Shown here: in pieces, positions 12,801-24,208 of the stretch | Numbering within the stretch: position 1 is the stretch's first letter | How the letters are laid out: each line of letters opens with the position of its first letter | DNA from: Symbiodinium natans | Taxonomy: Eukaryota > Sar > Dinophyceae > Suessiales > Symbiodiniaceae | Direction: 5' to 3' | Length of the DNA stretch: 64,000 nucleotides | Assembly (NCBI GenBank): GCA_905221605.1 | Contig: CAJNDS010002477.1 | Location: 188,001 to 252,000, forward strand | The notes under the pieces: generated by a model | Seen by the model: the letters and a program-made list of their open reading frames with translations, nothing else | The model's database searches: none | Told to the model about the DNA's origin: nothing | Translations under genes and position numbers: made by a program

Positions 12801-13624
12801 TCAGGGCCGCAGGAGACGGCAATCAGCTCAGATATGTGCCCCTTCCTCAGCAGCCAAGTCGAACAGGTTAACTTTTAGGGTTTAGAGTTTAGGCTTCAGG
12901 GTAACATGACCAATTTCACCCTTCACAGGGTTTTCTAGGGGTGAGAATATATGGCCATGGGTCGGGTCAGGTAAAGCAGTACAAGAGTCAGAGCACAGCG
13001 CCGCATCAAAAGCAAGATCAGAAACTGAGGCGGAGGCTCTTTTAGCCTCAGTCCCTCCTCGACCGCTATCTGCCAGGTGTGCGCGTGCGTGCGTGCGGGC
13101 GGGGCGGGGTAGGGTAGGGTAGGGCAGGGCAGGGTAGGGTACGGTAGTGTAAGGTAGGGTAAGGTAGGGTAAGGTAGGGAAAGGTCGGGTAAGGTAGGGT
13201 AAGGTAGGGTAAGGTAGGGTAAGGTAGGGTAGGGTGAGGTCGGGTAAGGTAGGGTGAGGGTAAGGTATGGCAAGGTAGGGTAGGGTAACGTAAGGTAAGG
13301 TAAGGGTGGGGGTGTGTGCGCGTGGCGCTTTTTTCAAGGCTGCTTCCAACTTGCGATCCAACAATGGCCTCACAAAACGGGTTCATGGACATCTTCACGT
13401 TGTTCAAATCTATTCCGGTCTTGTCCGGCTTGACGCGGACCTGTGGCCAGTTTAGGGGTTCGAGGTCAAAGTGCATTCGGGCTATCGGCAACTTCACTCA
13501 AATAATCACGCAAATGCCTACGAGTAGCTTGGCATGGCTGTGACTGGCTGCCCACTAACCCTGCGGTGACCATGGCCTTCACCGCATAGTCCACGACTCG
13601 CTTGACGGCCACAAGTGCCCGCAT
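1161..13624 (-). CDS. ETFB: Electron transfer flavoprotein beta subunit, 16 exons, complete
   Basis: ETF-beta pairs with ETF-alpha in the mitochondrial matrix and passes electrons from acyl-CoA and related dehydrogenases to ETF-ubiquinone oxidoreductase. Exons (minus strand, 5' to 3'): 13624-13577, 13440-13369, 13069-13038, 12845-12797, 12469-12408, 11978-11909, 11390-11358, 10857-10815, 10461-10418, 9872-9834, 8955-8914, 8685-8655, 8397-8348, 2137-2090, 1565-1521, 1217-1161. They total 765 nt: 254 codons plus TGA, the usual family length, and every junction keeps phase. The family signature VTADLRLNEPR / YATLPNLMKAKKK lies at residues 179-202 and includes the lysine-rich recognition loop. 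The N terminus is MRALVAVKRVVDYAVK and the C terminus ELIDKLKNEAKVL. Eleven donors are GC and four are GT; all acceptors are AG. The ATG at 13624 is the conserved family start; the in-frame extension upstream has no ATG and meets a stop. Introns run 136-878 nt except intron 13, which is 6.2 kb. Confidence 0.97.
3572..3640. repeat. GA microsatellite
   Basis: Two (GA)n blocks are separated by an A-rich interruption. A nearby (TA)n lies at 3868-3890. Confidence 0.9.
3980..4138 (-). CDS. Exon-like island inside ETFB intron 13, with stop
   Basis: From a CTGCAG acceptor, 52 codons run open (ALIGGLRKHWGATRRQ ... QEVVEVLLIALERHTAP) to TAG at 3980-3982. The frame and composition look coding, and it sits on the same strand as ETFB, inside that gene's 6.2-kb intron 13. 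It is not needed for ETFB, whose exons 13 and 14 join perfectly without it. It could be the last exon of a nested gene, an alternative 3' end, or chance. No family recognised. Confidence 0.4.
   Translation of the reverse strand, partial: ALIGGLRKHWGATRRQGNGIDRRLEQNGSQDVSQMQEVVEVLLIALERHTAP
6622..6709 (-). CDS. Exon-like island inside ETFB intron 13, with stop
   Basis: After a CTGACAG acceptor the frame reads FHDPAASKNFGERKDFKQWL, then DARRNSVA and TAG (6622-6624). Codon choice and residue mix are strongly protein-like, and both alternative plus-strand frames are broken. It lies within ETFB intron 13, so it suggests a nested same-strand gene or an old gene fragment. The protein is not recognised. 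Confidence 0.5.
7310..7412 (-). CDS. Exon-like island inside ETFB intron 13
   Basis: The minus frame reads KTPSEKAELAFGHYAPPKCW, then a glycine/proline-rich stretch. It is bounded on the left by CCCTAAA and on the right by TTTAGGG repeats, the same bracket seen around proven exons elsewhere in the window. It may belong with the island at 6622-6709. Boundaries are approximate. Confidence 0.38.
7907..8022 (-). CDS. Exon-like island inside ETFB intron 13 (weak)
   Basis: The minus frame reads EELKPLGLLRGSSLPRPLRN and on to AVQPT, followed by a GT donor. Two other minus frames are also open here, so the choice of frame is not secure. Confidence 0.25.
11478..11592. repeat. Telomere-type run with CCCTATAA variants
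   Basis: This run in ETFB intron 6 mixes CCCTAAA with five CCCTATAA octamers and CCCTAAG variants. TTTAGGG-type sequence (11474-11484) abuts it head-to-head. Confidence 0.9.
12731..12766. repeat. CCCTAAA run, 5' part of ETFB intron 4
   Basis: Five perfect units lie 30 nt downstream of the exon 4 donor, so they read TTTAGGG in the transcript. The other side of the same exon (12871-12897) carries TTTAGGG-type repeats that read CCCTAAA in the transcript before the acceptor. Confidence 0.92.
13095..13312. repeat. G-rich minisatellite, units GGTAAGGTAGGGTAA
   Basis: An array of 5-nt GGTAA/GGTAG words fills most of ETFB intron 2. The C-rich reverse strand gives an artificial Pro/Tyr/Leu-repeat open frame that is not a gene. 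Confidence 0.9.
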
Positions 13625-14950
13625 GGCCAAAAGCCTCAGAAGACAGAAGCTAGAGCTAAGCGTCCTGCGGCGTCGGGAGGCGGCCAAAGCAAATCATGGG
13701 CGGACCCTGGATGCAAATTCCTGCCCCTCAAAATTCTAGCTACCTCCTAATTCATGGGCCGTGCTCCTGGGAGCCCAGCCCATTGAAGAAAACTGATTGA
13801 CCACGCATAGACCCCGAAGATTGAAGATTTCTGCTGCCGCTTCGTTTACAATGACAGACTTAAAGCGTTGTCAGATACAGGAACTGTCTGTTCAAAAACC
13901 TTCCTGACTGAATCAAAAGAGGTTCTAATTTTAACTGCCAATTGAACTGGATAACTTTGCAATGGAATGTGACACAAAAATCATGATTTGCACGAGATGT
14001 GCCAGGCGCGCTACTCCTTTCAACTGGATATATTGTATAGGTATGCAAACATGTGTATTTATACGGCGCAAGAAGTACATCTGTGGGTCCGCATACATCC
14101 TCACAAGCACCAAAACTTTGAGTGTTTTAGCAACGGAGTCCACATACTATTATTCGTATGCGCATATACGTCCAAAAGGCCACCCTCATGTGAACGATGG
14201 GCTTTGGAACAGTCTTCATAAGTTTGGGTTGCGGATGCTTGGTGGCGCTAGCTGTGGTGCTGAATTCGGTGGCCTGAGCCGAAGGCTCTGAGAGTTCAGG
14301 GTCGAGGGGTCAAGTCGGAGCGCTTGCCTGGGCCCTCAATGGCTCTCGGATGCTTGAGCAGCCCCGGCCACCGTCTCTCCGGCAGTGATGGTACAGTAGC
14401 TGCTCAAGCAGCCGACCGCCCTAGCTGCGACTGGGTAGATGTGACCCCCACTTGAGTGACAGTCCAACTCTGCCATATTCGATCTTTATGTCATAAGTCT
14501 TACTCCGTCACCTGAACCCTGGAACCTAATGAATCCTAACATGCTAGTCTCAAACTGCGCAGCTCCAGACATCTTCACGGCCGGGGTCCCAACGCCCTGT
14601 GCAGGCAATGGAAGACCGCGATTGTAACAAAAGGCTGTGGGCCAAACGCAGCGAGGACCAGGACTTGAGATTGAGATCAAGAAGGCAGCGGCAGCTCGTC
14701 TGCTCCATGCTGCAATCTCTCTTTACACTGTCATCATGGCACAGGAACCCGAGGCAGAGGACAAAAAGCCAGCTGCAAGCTGCGCCACGCCATGGTGTTT
14801 CGACTTCTTCGTTACATCGCAACTTGCTAATGCGCCATCTCAGAACAGGGCGAACTGCTTTCGCGCGGAGCCAAAGATCTGGTTCTTGTCCACCTGCGAG
14901 GATACTTACTAGATCTTCCCATGTGCATTTCGGCACATGGCTCATGCCGC
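13625..14950. other. Spacer between RPS11 and ETFB
   Basis: No exon recognised. It should hold the RPS11 3' UTR and the ETFB 5' UTR and spliced-leader acceptor. No complete dinoflagellate spliced-leader copy was seen. Confidence 0.6.
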
Positions 14951-15192
14951 TTACGAGATCTCCACCGCCACCTGGCAAGCCAGAGGGTGAGGCAAGTTTG
15001 TCGAGGCCAAACGTGCCTTCAGGACGTTGAAGCGCACAGTCTTTGCCAGCGGTCGGCATTGTCCAGCGGTCACAATGTCGCCTTCCTTCGAGCTCGCGTG
15101 CGACTCACGACCCACCCTAGGAAATCTCCCAAGAAAAAAGGAACAACTTAGTTTTTTCTCTCTCTCTGTCTCTCTCTGTCTCTCTTTCTCTC

Positions 15193-15234
<42 letters not shown>

Positions 15235-16597
15235 CGCATGGCCCCCCCCCGAAAGAGGAGGCCGCCCCGAGGGGCGCACAATGTCCACTGGTCCGTGGGG
15301 GGGGATAACCTATCTCTCTGTTTCTCTGTCTCTCTGTCTCTCCCTCTCCCAAAACACAGAGAACCCCCGTTCGCAAACAAACTCAACTCTCCCCTCCCCT
15401 CGACTCCTTGGGTTCGAAGGCTGGCGAGCAGTGCACCGCCAGGTTGCTGTGGCGCTTCTCGAAACCTCACAGGATGTCTCACAAGATGTCTCACAGGATG
15501 TGTTCAACTCGGGCTTTTGGTGCTGATTTCCGAGTCCAGAGAGTTCTTGAGGCCCGCAGGTCTGACTAAGTTTGTTGGGGATGTTGTTTGAAATTTGACG
15601 TTGGATGTGTTCAGGAGCTTCGGGCGAGGTGTGCGGGGCTTGGGGTCTGGGATCTTGGCGGCTTTGCTGGCTTGGGGGTTTGTGGCCTAGAGCCGGGCTT
15701 GAGGCTTCCCAAGAAATGAGGTGTCGGATTTTCCGGGGGGGTTTCAGGTCCAGGTTCATAGAGCTCAGTCTTGCCTGGGGATGCGCAGGGGGCAGGACAG
15801 CAACCCTTGGGTACATCCTAAACAATAACTTTACAAGGCGCTTGGCGGTCCCAGGCTTGTAGGGCATGATGCGAGGATGTAGGGTGGCACATGATCTCAT
15901 GACGCTGCGCACCCCTTGCTGGGAATGTGCATTGGTTAACCTCCACCCGAACGGCTGCAAGCATCAAGATCCAAAGCCCTAAGCCCTAAATTCGATTTCC
16001 CAGCGACGGTTGAACTTCTTGATGTAGTGCAGGTAGTTTCGGCGGATCACGATGGTGCGCTTCATCTTCGTGGAGATCACCATGCCCTTCAGCACGGCCC
16101 CGCGGATGCTGACATTCCTGGGCGGTGCTTGTATTGAGCTTATAAAGATCAGGTGATTTCCAAGTTTGGGGCTTTTAGCTATGCTATGTTATGCTAGTTT
16201 TGCTTGCTTCGGGCTTCTGGTCAAAAGCCGGGCTTCGCTTCGAGCCTGAGAGCCCAACACTTTGAAGACTCCAAACAAACAGACTCTTGACAGACAAGTA
16301 GCCTCTTCAACGGTCTCAAAACAAACGCCTAGTGGCAGCCTGGCTAGTCCCACTCTAAGCTACTGCAAGCTTTGTGAAAGCTTTGTCACTGTAACCCTAA
16401 ACCCTAAACCCTAAACCCTATAAACCCTATAAACCCCGTAAACCCTATAAACCCTATAGACCCTAAACCCTATGAAGACACTGGCAAGGAGCCCAGTGAA
16501 AGGGCACTTCTTGTCGACGAAGTTCCTTGGTGGCTCTTAGATCGAAAGCTCTTCCAAACATCGCCTCTCCCTCACAGATCCACCGGCACTATCAAAG

Positions 16598-16633
<36 letters not shown>

Positions 16634-17166
16634 ACACTCACACTCCAAAACCCTAACTTTCGCACGATTCCCCCCTTCTAAAGAAACCCGACTCGTTGCA
16701 CACACTTCTAAAGCTTTTCAATTGTAACAAAGAAGAGTCTAAAGAAACTCGGCTTACCCAAACAGAGCTGCTCTCAACTCTAAAGAGAAGCTGAGTCTGT
16801 TTAATTTGCCCCAGGCGTCCCATCCTTGGCTTCTTTGGGCGTCGCAAACCCCAGGCCCACATTGCGCCAGTAGCGCGCGGCCTGGGGGGGTTACGGGATA
16901 CTAGTTTTTTTGGGCTTCGACGCTTGTACGTATGGGGTGGTACTGCCGAGGTGAGGGTAGAATGTAGAAGTTGCGGCTGAAACGATGGTGCAGAAACATC
17001 GCGCGGTTGCTCGCGCATGGCCTTCTTGGTTTTCTTTCCCGTCAGGCGCTTGGAGCCAATGAAGACAGCATCCTGCAATCACGAGTGAGTCCACTTTCTC
17101 GCGTGACTCTGCTTCGAAGATGCCGTACGCGGCCTGCTTCTGGAAAGCCTTCTCGTTCTGATCCAT
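14951..17166 (-). CDS. RPS11: 40S ribosomal protein S11 (uS17), 8 exons
   Basis: This is a small-subunit ribosomal protein that binds 18S rRNA. Exons: 17166-17134, 17072-17022, 16881-16820, 16525-16493, 16117-16008, 15465-15407, 15085-15017, and a probable last exon 14971-14951. The spliced protein starts [11 protein letters not shown] and carries [48 protein letters not shown] and [16 protein letters not shown], all diagnostic of eukaryotic S11. Donors are GC (4), GA (2) and GT (1). All joins keep phase; GA at 16819 is needed to restore the reading KDG-NFVDKK, matching the IEG-TYIDKK spacing of the family. The last exon encodes only VAVEIS and a stop, shorter than the usual lysine/phenylalanine tail, so that exon is the weak point. 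Total length is 145 residues, slightly below the usual 150-160. The start is 430 nt from the stop of the upstream ARP gene. Confidence 0.95.
15150..15348. repeat. CT microsatellite blocks in RPS11 intron 6
   Basis: Two TCTC-rich blocks (15150-15232 and about 15310-15348) flank a unique insert. A separate (CA)n lies at 16598-16632 in intron 3. Confidence 0.88.
16391..16475. repeat. Telomere-type run in RPS11 intron 4
   Basis: Units CCCTAAA, CCCTATAAA and one CCCGTAAA. The run begins within 20 nt of the exon 4 donor (GC at 16492-16491). Confidence 0.92.
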
Positions 17167-17595
17167 GTTGTTGACCTGATCGCAACGTCCCACCATCGAC
17201 AGAGTGCTGCAATCACAAGGCTGGACAATGTGGACACCTGCAACACAGTGGATCACAGCGCAGTAGAAGCCGATCTAAGGCCCCGTCGATGTAGCGCGCG
17301 GACGAAGGAGGTCGATTCAAGCCCCGTTGCTTCGAGCCCGGGCACAGAAGAAGCACTTTGAGAGCGACTCCCTAGGCCCCCAAGGGCCTCTTAAGCCGTG
17401 CTGACATCAGGAGCCTGACATGAGCAGACCAAGCTTTGTTGCAATGCTTTCTGCGATTCAAACTCTGTTCCTAAACTACCTCTACCTGCCACAAGTCTGA
17501 GCACTGGAAGACGCGCCTGCACGACCTGTCAAACGGGCGGAAAATGTGCGAAGAGTGCCTACGCGGCACCTGTATAGGTACAAATGCCCAACGTG

Positions 17596-20500
17596 TCATT
17601 CAGCTTGGACCGGCCTCCAAACCAACCGGCCTCGCCTCACTCGACCCTTTCCCCGGCCTTTGCTGCTCACGCCACTTCCCTTGCCCTTGCCCTTGGTTCT
17701 GCCACTGCCGGAAGAGACCCCCTGGCTAGGGGAGACAGTTGCTTCTTCAATGGCTTGGGGCCAATCCACGGGGCTTGATGGCGAGTATCCGCTCTCGGAC
17801 TCTTGTTCCTCTGCCTCGAATTCCACATTGGAACTCTCAGACTCCACGCTGTCTTCGTCCAGCATCTGCCACGCTTGATCATCCTCCCCTCCACCACCAC
17901 CAGTACGGAAAATGTCTGGCAGCTGTAGCGCCAGCATTCTTCGCATCCGCTGCTGCCAGAAGACCTGTCTGCTGTTCGATTCTCCCTCGGGTAGCTCGGC
18001 CAGCAGCGGAAGGCTGCGAAGCGCCCCGACATTGCTGTCCCTCTCCCATGCGCCGTAGCCCGCTGAGCTGGCAGCCCGAACACAGCCGCCGAACCTTGCA
18101 CTGCGGACAACATGAACAACAAAAGATATTGCTGATTTTGGGATGTAGAGTCGCAGAACGTGCCACGGCCCCAATGAAATCTTACGCCTTCCGAATCGCT
18201 ATAAGCCATGCACCGCATACTGCTCAAGTGCAGCCACAGCACAGGGGCACGAACCGCGGAGTGACCAACGGCCCCGCCTCCCCAAGCGGAGGGTTCAGAA
18301 CGAAGACGTCGTCTGGGGAGCTGAGGCAACTGCATAGGCGCTCGAACTGGGAGCTCTGCAAGAGGTTTCGCACCTCCTTTTGTCCGAGACATTCACAGGC
18401 TTTCGGGTTACGTCGTCAAAGGGTGAGGTTTGAGGGTGCTTGCAGGGTTTGAGGGTTTGGGCATTAACGGGTTCCGGGTTGTCGTGTCACTGGAACTTGG
18501 AACCTGGGCGCGGCAGGCGGTAAGATGCATGATGCGCGCTGCCAGTGTCCCGCTGTGGCTTCTCATGCACTTGCTGATACAAGTTGTAGCAGCCGCATAC
18601 CTCAAACCACGATTACCCCTGAAACCCGAAGCTGAGTTTAGTACGTCTGCACAGCATCCATCCTCAGCCCATAAACCCCAAGCCCAAACTCTACCTCGGC
18701 CCTGGCCCTAAACTGTCTTTTCGAAAGCCTCAAATGCGGCCCGGTCGCGTACTCGACCCGAGGTCGAATGCCCGGAAAGTCTGCTGCACCCCCAACCTGG
18801 GACGCTTCGGGGTGTAGGGCTCAGGGGGGGTTTGGAGAGGTGCTTCGTTTGTTTTTCAATTTCCCGCAAATCTCTGTGATGGAAAACACCCGGATCCTCT
18901 CGGCGTGCGAAGCAATACCTCTTGTTCCTTTAGACATTGACTCCAGCAATCCTGCATTCTTTGAATCAAGAAGATGATCTTCCATTCTGTGAGCTATTTT
19001 GCTTGTCGACTTCGCTGACTTTAATGATTAACCTCTGTTGCGTTTACTTGAGTAAGAAGTTCGCTTCCGCTTCAGAGAAAAGCCCTTCATGCAGTCGATA
19101 TATTCACAGGCAAACCGCTGTTTCAGGAAACACCCCCCCCCTAGATTTTGAATCTGAGGAAAGCTCATTCCCTCTGAAAATTTACTAGGAGACTTCTGTT
19201 TTCGCCCGAAACCTGCTTTTCTGTGGACACAAGCAAGAAAAATGTTCATACTTATTTCCAAAGAATCCTCTCTGATTTTGCTATTTTGAAGCTGTAGTGG
19301 AGAATCCTGCACTTCCTCTGGGCTTCAGACACGCGCCTTCTAGATTTGAATAGAGGCAGTCTCTGTTTCCTGTTGGCTTGAAAGGACAAACCTCCATTGC
19401 TTCTAGATGGTTCATCCATACTTCGAGGGTACTTAATAACCAGTTTTAACTCTACATATAACCCACTTATGAGCCCATTAAGTGCCCTAATAAAGCTAAA
19501 ATTGGGTCATAAGTACAGTTAGAGTTGAATGAACCTCCAAGTATCCTCTAGTAGTTTCTGAGCGGCAACTGTCTACAGACTAGCTAGACAGGCATCGATC
19601 TGGTTGATGTGTTGTTTTCTCTAGAATTCAATCAGGCCTCTTTCTCCTAAGTTCAGCCTTGACTAAACCTCTGGATCCTCTAGATTCTTACAAAAACTGA
19701 TGGGGTTTGTTTGGTGTGTAGCCTTTCATTAGCCTTTTTCTCCTTGGAGCGGAAAATAGGAGACTTCTTAAGAGGCAAACCTCCACATTCTCAACATTTT
19801 CCTGCATGTACTCTAGCTCGTAACGTGAAACCTCAGTTCTTCAAGTTCAAGGAAAGCCTTCCTCTCCTCAAGAGTCAACTCGGGGCATCTTTGCAGGGTC
19901 AACAGGAAACCCTCGACCTCTGGCATCTTCCAACATCTCCTATTCAGGGTTCTGTGGCCACTGTCTCTTGGCTTGGGGTGCCCGACCAAGACCCTTCTTC
20001 GGGCTCTTAATCTCAGGTGCATGGATTGTCGATTTGGGGTTTTATGGCAAATATGGTAACCACCCTAAACCCTAAACCCCAATCCCTCAACCCTAAACCC
20101 TAAACCCCAAACCCTATATGGCTCTTTGGTCCAATGCTGCGCTCCGAGCAGCCAGCACCACTTGCCGGAGCAAGTCTCGGACCTCCTCCTCGCTGCTGCT
20201 CCCGGAGGCGAGCACCGCATCTGCGCAGCGCACCTGGGTCCACCAAGGCCCCAAGGAAAGGGTTTAGAGTTTAGAGTTTAGGGTTTAGGGTTTAGGGTTG
20301 AGGGTTGAGAGTTGAGGGTTGAGGGTTTGGGTTGAGGGTTGACGGTTTAGGGTTGAGGGTTGAGGGTTGAGGGTTTAGGGTTTAGGGTTTAGGGTTTAGT
20401 TCTGTACAGAGCCCAAGCAGTAGCTTCCGAATCTTTCAAGCACCGAACAGATGCACTGGTAGCACCCCCTTCACAACGTTGAAACCCTAAACCCTAAAGC

Positions 20501-23500
20501 CTAAACCCTAAACCCTTACGTTTTAAAGCCTAAACTGCGCTCTGGGCGCAATGAGCCCTGGCAGGCCGAGACCGCGGTTAGACTCGAAGAGGACTTCGGG
20601 AACCAGAACGCGCTCCTGCGTTTTTAGATATTGAGAACCTTCTGAGGGTTTAGGGTTTAGGGTTTAGGGTTTAGGGTTTAGGGGTTAGGGTTTAGGGTTT
20701 AGGGTTTAGGGTTTAGGGTTAGGGTTTAGGGTTTAGAGAATCATTTAAGAGAAGCTTGGAGGCTTCGGGATTCAGATCCCTATGGAGGAGGGCTTGGCAG
20801 TGTTGGAAGGGGCTCTCCTACGTGGAGGGTAGTTGAAATCAGACCCGGGGGCCTGCTGTATGGTCCAGCATTTTCAAGTCTTGCAGGGGCGGGGGGGGGG
20901 GGGAGTACGAGAGGTTCCTTCAGCAAAACGTTTGTTCAAGCACGGTCCATGCCAATACCATCCCAATGCCCAAAGAGGTCGACAAGTCAACCCTATCAAT
21001 GCTCGAGAGGTGCCGAGCTGGCAAGCCGTGTCTCAAGATCGAAAAGCGAGATCCATGCTTCGGCTCGTAGGCCGGAAGCCATGTGTTGAACAGGGAAGAA
21101 CCCTAAACCCTAAACCCTAAACCCTAAACCCTAAACCCTAAACCCTAAACCCTAAACCCTAAACCCTAAACCCTAAACCCTAAACCCTAAACCCTAACCC
21201 TAAACCCTTGTTCTAACAAGGAATCCCACAGCTTTGGATGGCAGAAACATAACCGCAATGGGCTTTCCTTACACTATGCCGGGCTATCTTTCCGAGAACT
21301 AACCTTCACGACCCTAAAGCCGAAACCTACCCTGCCCTAGATGTTATGGGCCTACATTGTGTAAATCTCCTCCGCCAGCTCCAGGCTGTTCTCTCCGGGG
21401 CCATTCCGGGCGGAGGCGTATGTCGGCAACTCGACCTGAGGCACAAGACAAAGGACGTGCAAACCGCGAAGGGGTCAAAGAGGTGAGTGAAGACTACATC
21501 CGCACACTACTTCGCAGCTTTAAGCTCCGAAATTCGCCCATTGTTGCTCACAGGATCTCACAGGCACCTCAAACTCAACCCCAAAGCCCTACAGCCCGAA
21601 ACGCCAGGATCCCCCCCACATCCTGAAGCTATGTACAAAACTATACACGCTTCCCACGTAAAACCGTTGGATGACACATTTGTCACCTCCACGGGCCGGA
21701 TTCCATAGTCGTCGCCAGCAGCGAGGCGGCTCCGCATGCAGCCACGCCCCGGGGGCGAGACGTAGCAGTAGTTCTCCTGAAGCGATGTCGGAAAGTGAAT
21801 TGGGAGCCTCCTCTTAAACGCCTGAACCGAACCACCTCGTAACACCTCGTACCGCCCTCTGAACCCATCCTTGAGGTCTCGGCACCACGTCATAAGGGAG
21901 CTATCCACAATGGCAGGATGCCTCCTGCTCATCAGAGACACCATCACCTCGCGTCTGAGTGCATCTGTGCAAAAAATCAAGCCATGCAATATCTGCACCG
22001 GCAGAGCTTTCAATGTTTACAGCAGATGTCTGCAACACGCTGTGCTGATGGACTTACACGTCGTGAAAGTTGGCCAAGGCTTCGGGCGAGGGTCAGCACC
22101 TCAACTGTTCTTAAGCCCCTGGGATATCTGGGCAAAATCTGAGTACATCCCCCCTGCCTGTGTCAAGTCGCCGCTTCCCACGGAAAAGCTCAGGGCACTT
22201 TGTGACAACACCTGGGCCGCTGGGGAGAGGCGACCCCGCAAAATCAAGAGGCATCAACAGGCCCGATTTTCGGGAGTAAATAACCAATTCTAATCCTACA
22301 ATGCCCTTAATTCCTTAATGCCCTAAATGCAAGAATGTACTAAGAATGTACAAGAAACATACTAGGAATGCCCCCGAAGAATGCCCTCAAGAATGTATTG
22401 AGCATGTGCTCTGCCGAGGCCCGGCCTCGCCCTTCACCACAGGGAGAGCAATCGTCTGGCCCTGCCCGATGTTGACGACGATGCCGTGGTCCACACCATG
22501 GGCCCACAGCGCCTCGGAGCAAGAGCTGCGTGGCGGCGGCGCGATTTAAGGGCGGCTTGAGGACTGTCGCCTTCTATGAGAAGTGTTCTAGGATGGCCGC
22601 TAAGACCCTCTGACAGATGATGTTACTTGGAACATCCCCACCCTGTCTGGGTAGAGATACTGATTGGACACTCCAGGGACACTCTGCGGTTGGGCACTCC
22701 AGGGATACTTTGGTCCCACACTTTAGGGTTGGGCACTTCAGGGACACGGTGGGGCTGGGCACTCCAGGGACAGTCTGCGCACTCCAGACACAATCTGGAG
22801 TTAGGCGTTTCAGGGACCCTTAAAATTTGTGCACCCTGGGTTGCGCGAGGAGTAGACCGGGCGAGGAGTAGACCGGGCGAGGAGAAGAGTCGAGTTTAAC
22901 ATCTCACAACCCCACACCAAGGGTGGGGAATGATCCTGAATTTGATCCTCTTAAACCCAAATAATAAGGGACAATATCACATATCCCAAGGGCCTACCTA
23001 GTGTTTCGATGTGTTTTGGGCTCTCTCTTTGGACAAGGGGCCATCTGGGCCTGAGAGACCAGCTGAACGGCACCCGGGCGATCATTCCCCAGCTGGCTGC
23101 GGATATTCCTTGTCCATTGCACCCGGCAAATTCGGTGGTCACAGGAGCTTTAGGGCTTTACAGGCCTCACACGTTTCAAGACCCATGTGCAAGATTTGAC
23201 CCTAAGACCGTTTCGGAAAGGGATCGACAAGCTTTCGACTGCCAAGCCAAGGGCCCTAAACCCTAAACCCTAAACCCTAAACCCTAAACCCTAACCCTAA
23301 ACCCTAAACCCTAAACCCTAAACCCTAAACCCTAAACCCTAAACCCTAAACCCTAAACCCTAAACCTTCCCTAACCTTACAACCTGAACCCCCTAAACCC
23401 CCCAAACCCCCCAAACCCTCTGAACCCCCTAAACCCCCCAAACCCCCTAAACCCCCCAAAACCCCCAAAACCCCCTAAACCCCCTCAACCCACCCCCTCA

Positions 23501-24064
23501 ACCCACCCCCTAAACCTCCTCAACCCCCAAGGGCCAAGGCTCTGTTCCCAGGATGCCTTCTCGCTGGCGCCGGCAGCCGTGATCACGAAGGGCTCGCCGA
23601 TGAGGATCGGCAGCTCCTGGGCCATTCCTTGGGCGATGGAACTGTGCGGAGGTTTGGGGTTTAGGGTTTAGGGTTTAGGGTTTGGCGGCTTAGGCAGAGA
23701 GAGGAGGGGGCTTCAGGTAGTGCTCGGCGGGGAACCACTGCACCAAGCTAGAATCGCTACGAAAGAAGCAAAACAAACAAAACAAAGCCCTAAACCCTAA
23801 ACCCTAAACCCTAAACCCTAAACCCTAAACCCTAAACCCTAAACCCAAGATTCGGATCGGGGTCAAGGCCTCGGGCTGCACGGAGATGCGTGGCCGCTCT
23901 GCGCTGTGGATCTCCTCCACCGACCAGCGCCCGGAAGCCTCGTCGAGGGCACCGACCTCCCCAGAATGATGGTTTAGGGTTTAGGGTTTAGGGTTTAGGG
24001 TTTAGGGTTTAGGGTTTAGGGTTTAGGGTTTAGGGTTTAGGGTTTAGGGTTTAGGGTTTAGGGT

Positions 24065-24131
<67 letters not shown>

Positions 24132-24134
24132 GTT

Positions 24135-24208
<74 letters not shown>

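Noticed and set aside
12882-13497. Pro/Tyr/Leu-repeat frames on minus
   Set aside because: They read through the GGTAA minisatellite in ETFB intron 2; only the short ETFB exons at their ends are real.
13577-13687. Arg-rich N-terminal extension of ETF-beta as a mitochondrial presequence
   Set aside because: The extension has no ATG and is closed by an in-frame TGA; the ATG at 13624 matches the family start.
13560-13700. Dinoflagellate spliced-leader relic near ETFB start (TTTTGGCCATG)
   Set aside because: Only a few bases resemble the leader; the full 22-nt sequence is absent here and I did not find it elsewhere by eye.
17739-18452. 237-codon plus-strand frame
   Set aside because: It is opposite the probable ARP C-terminal exons and has no recognisable domain; a GC-rich shadow is the simpler reading.
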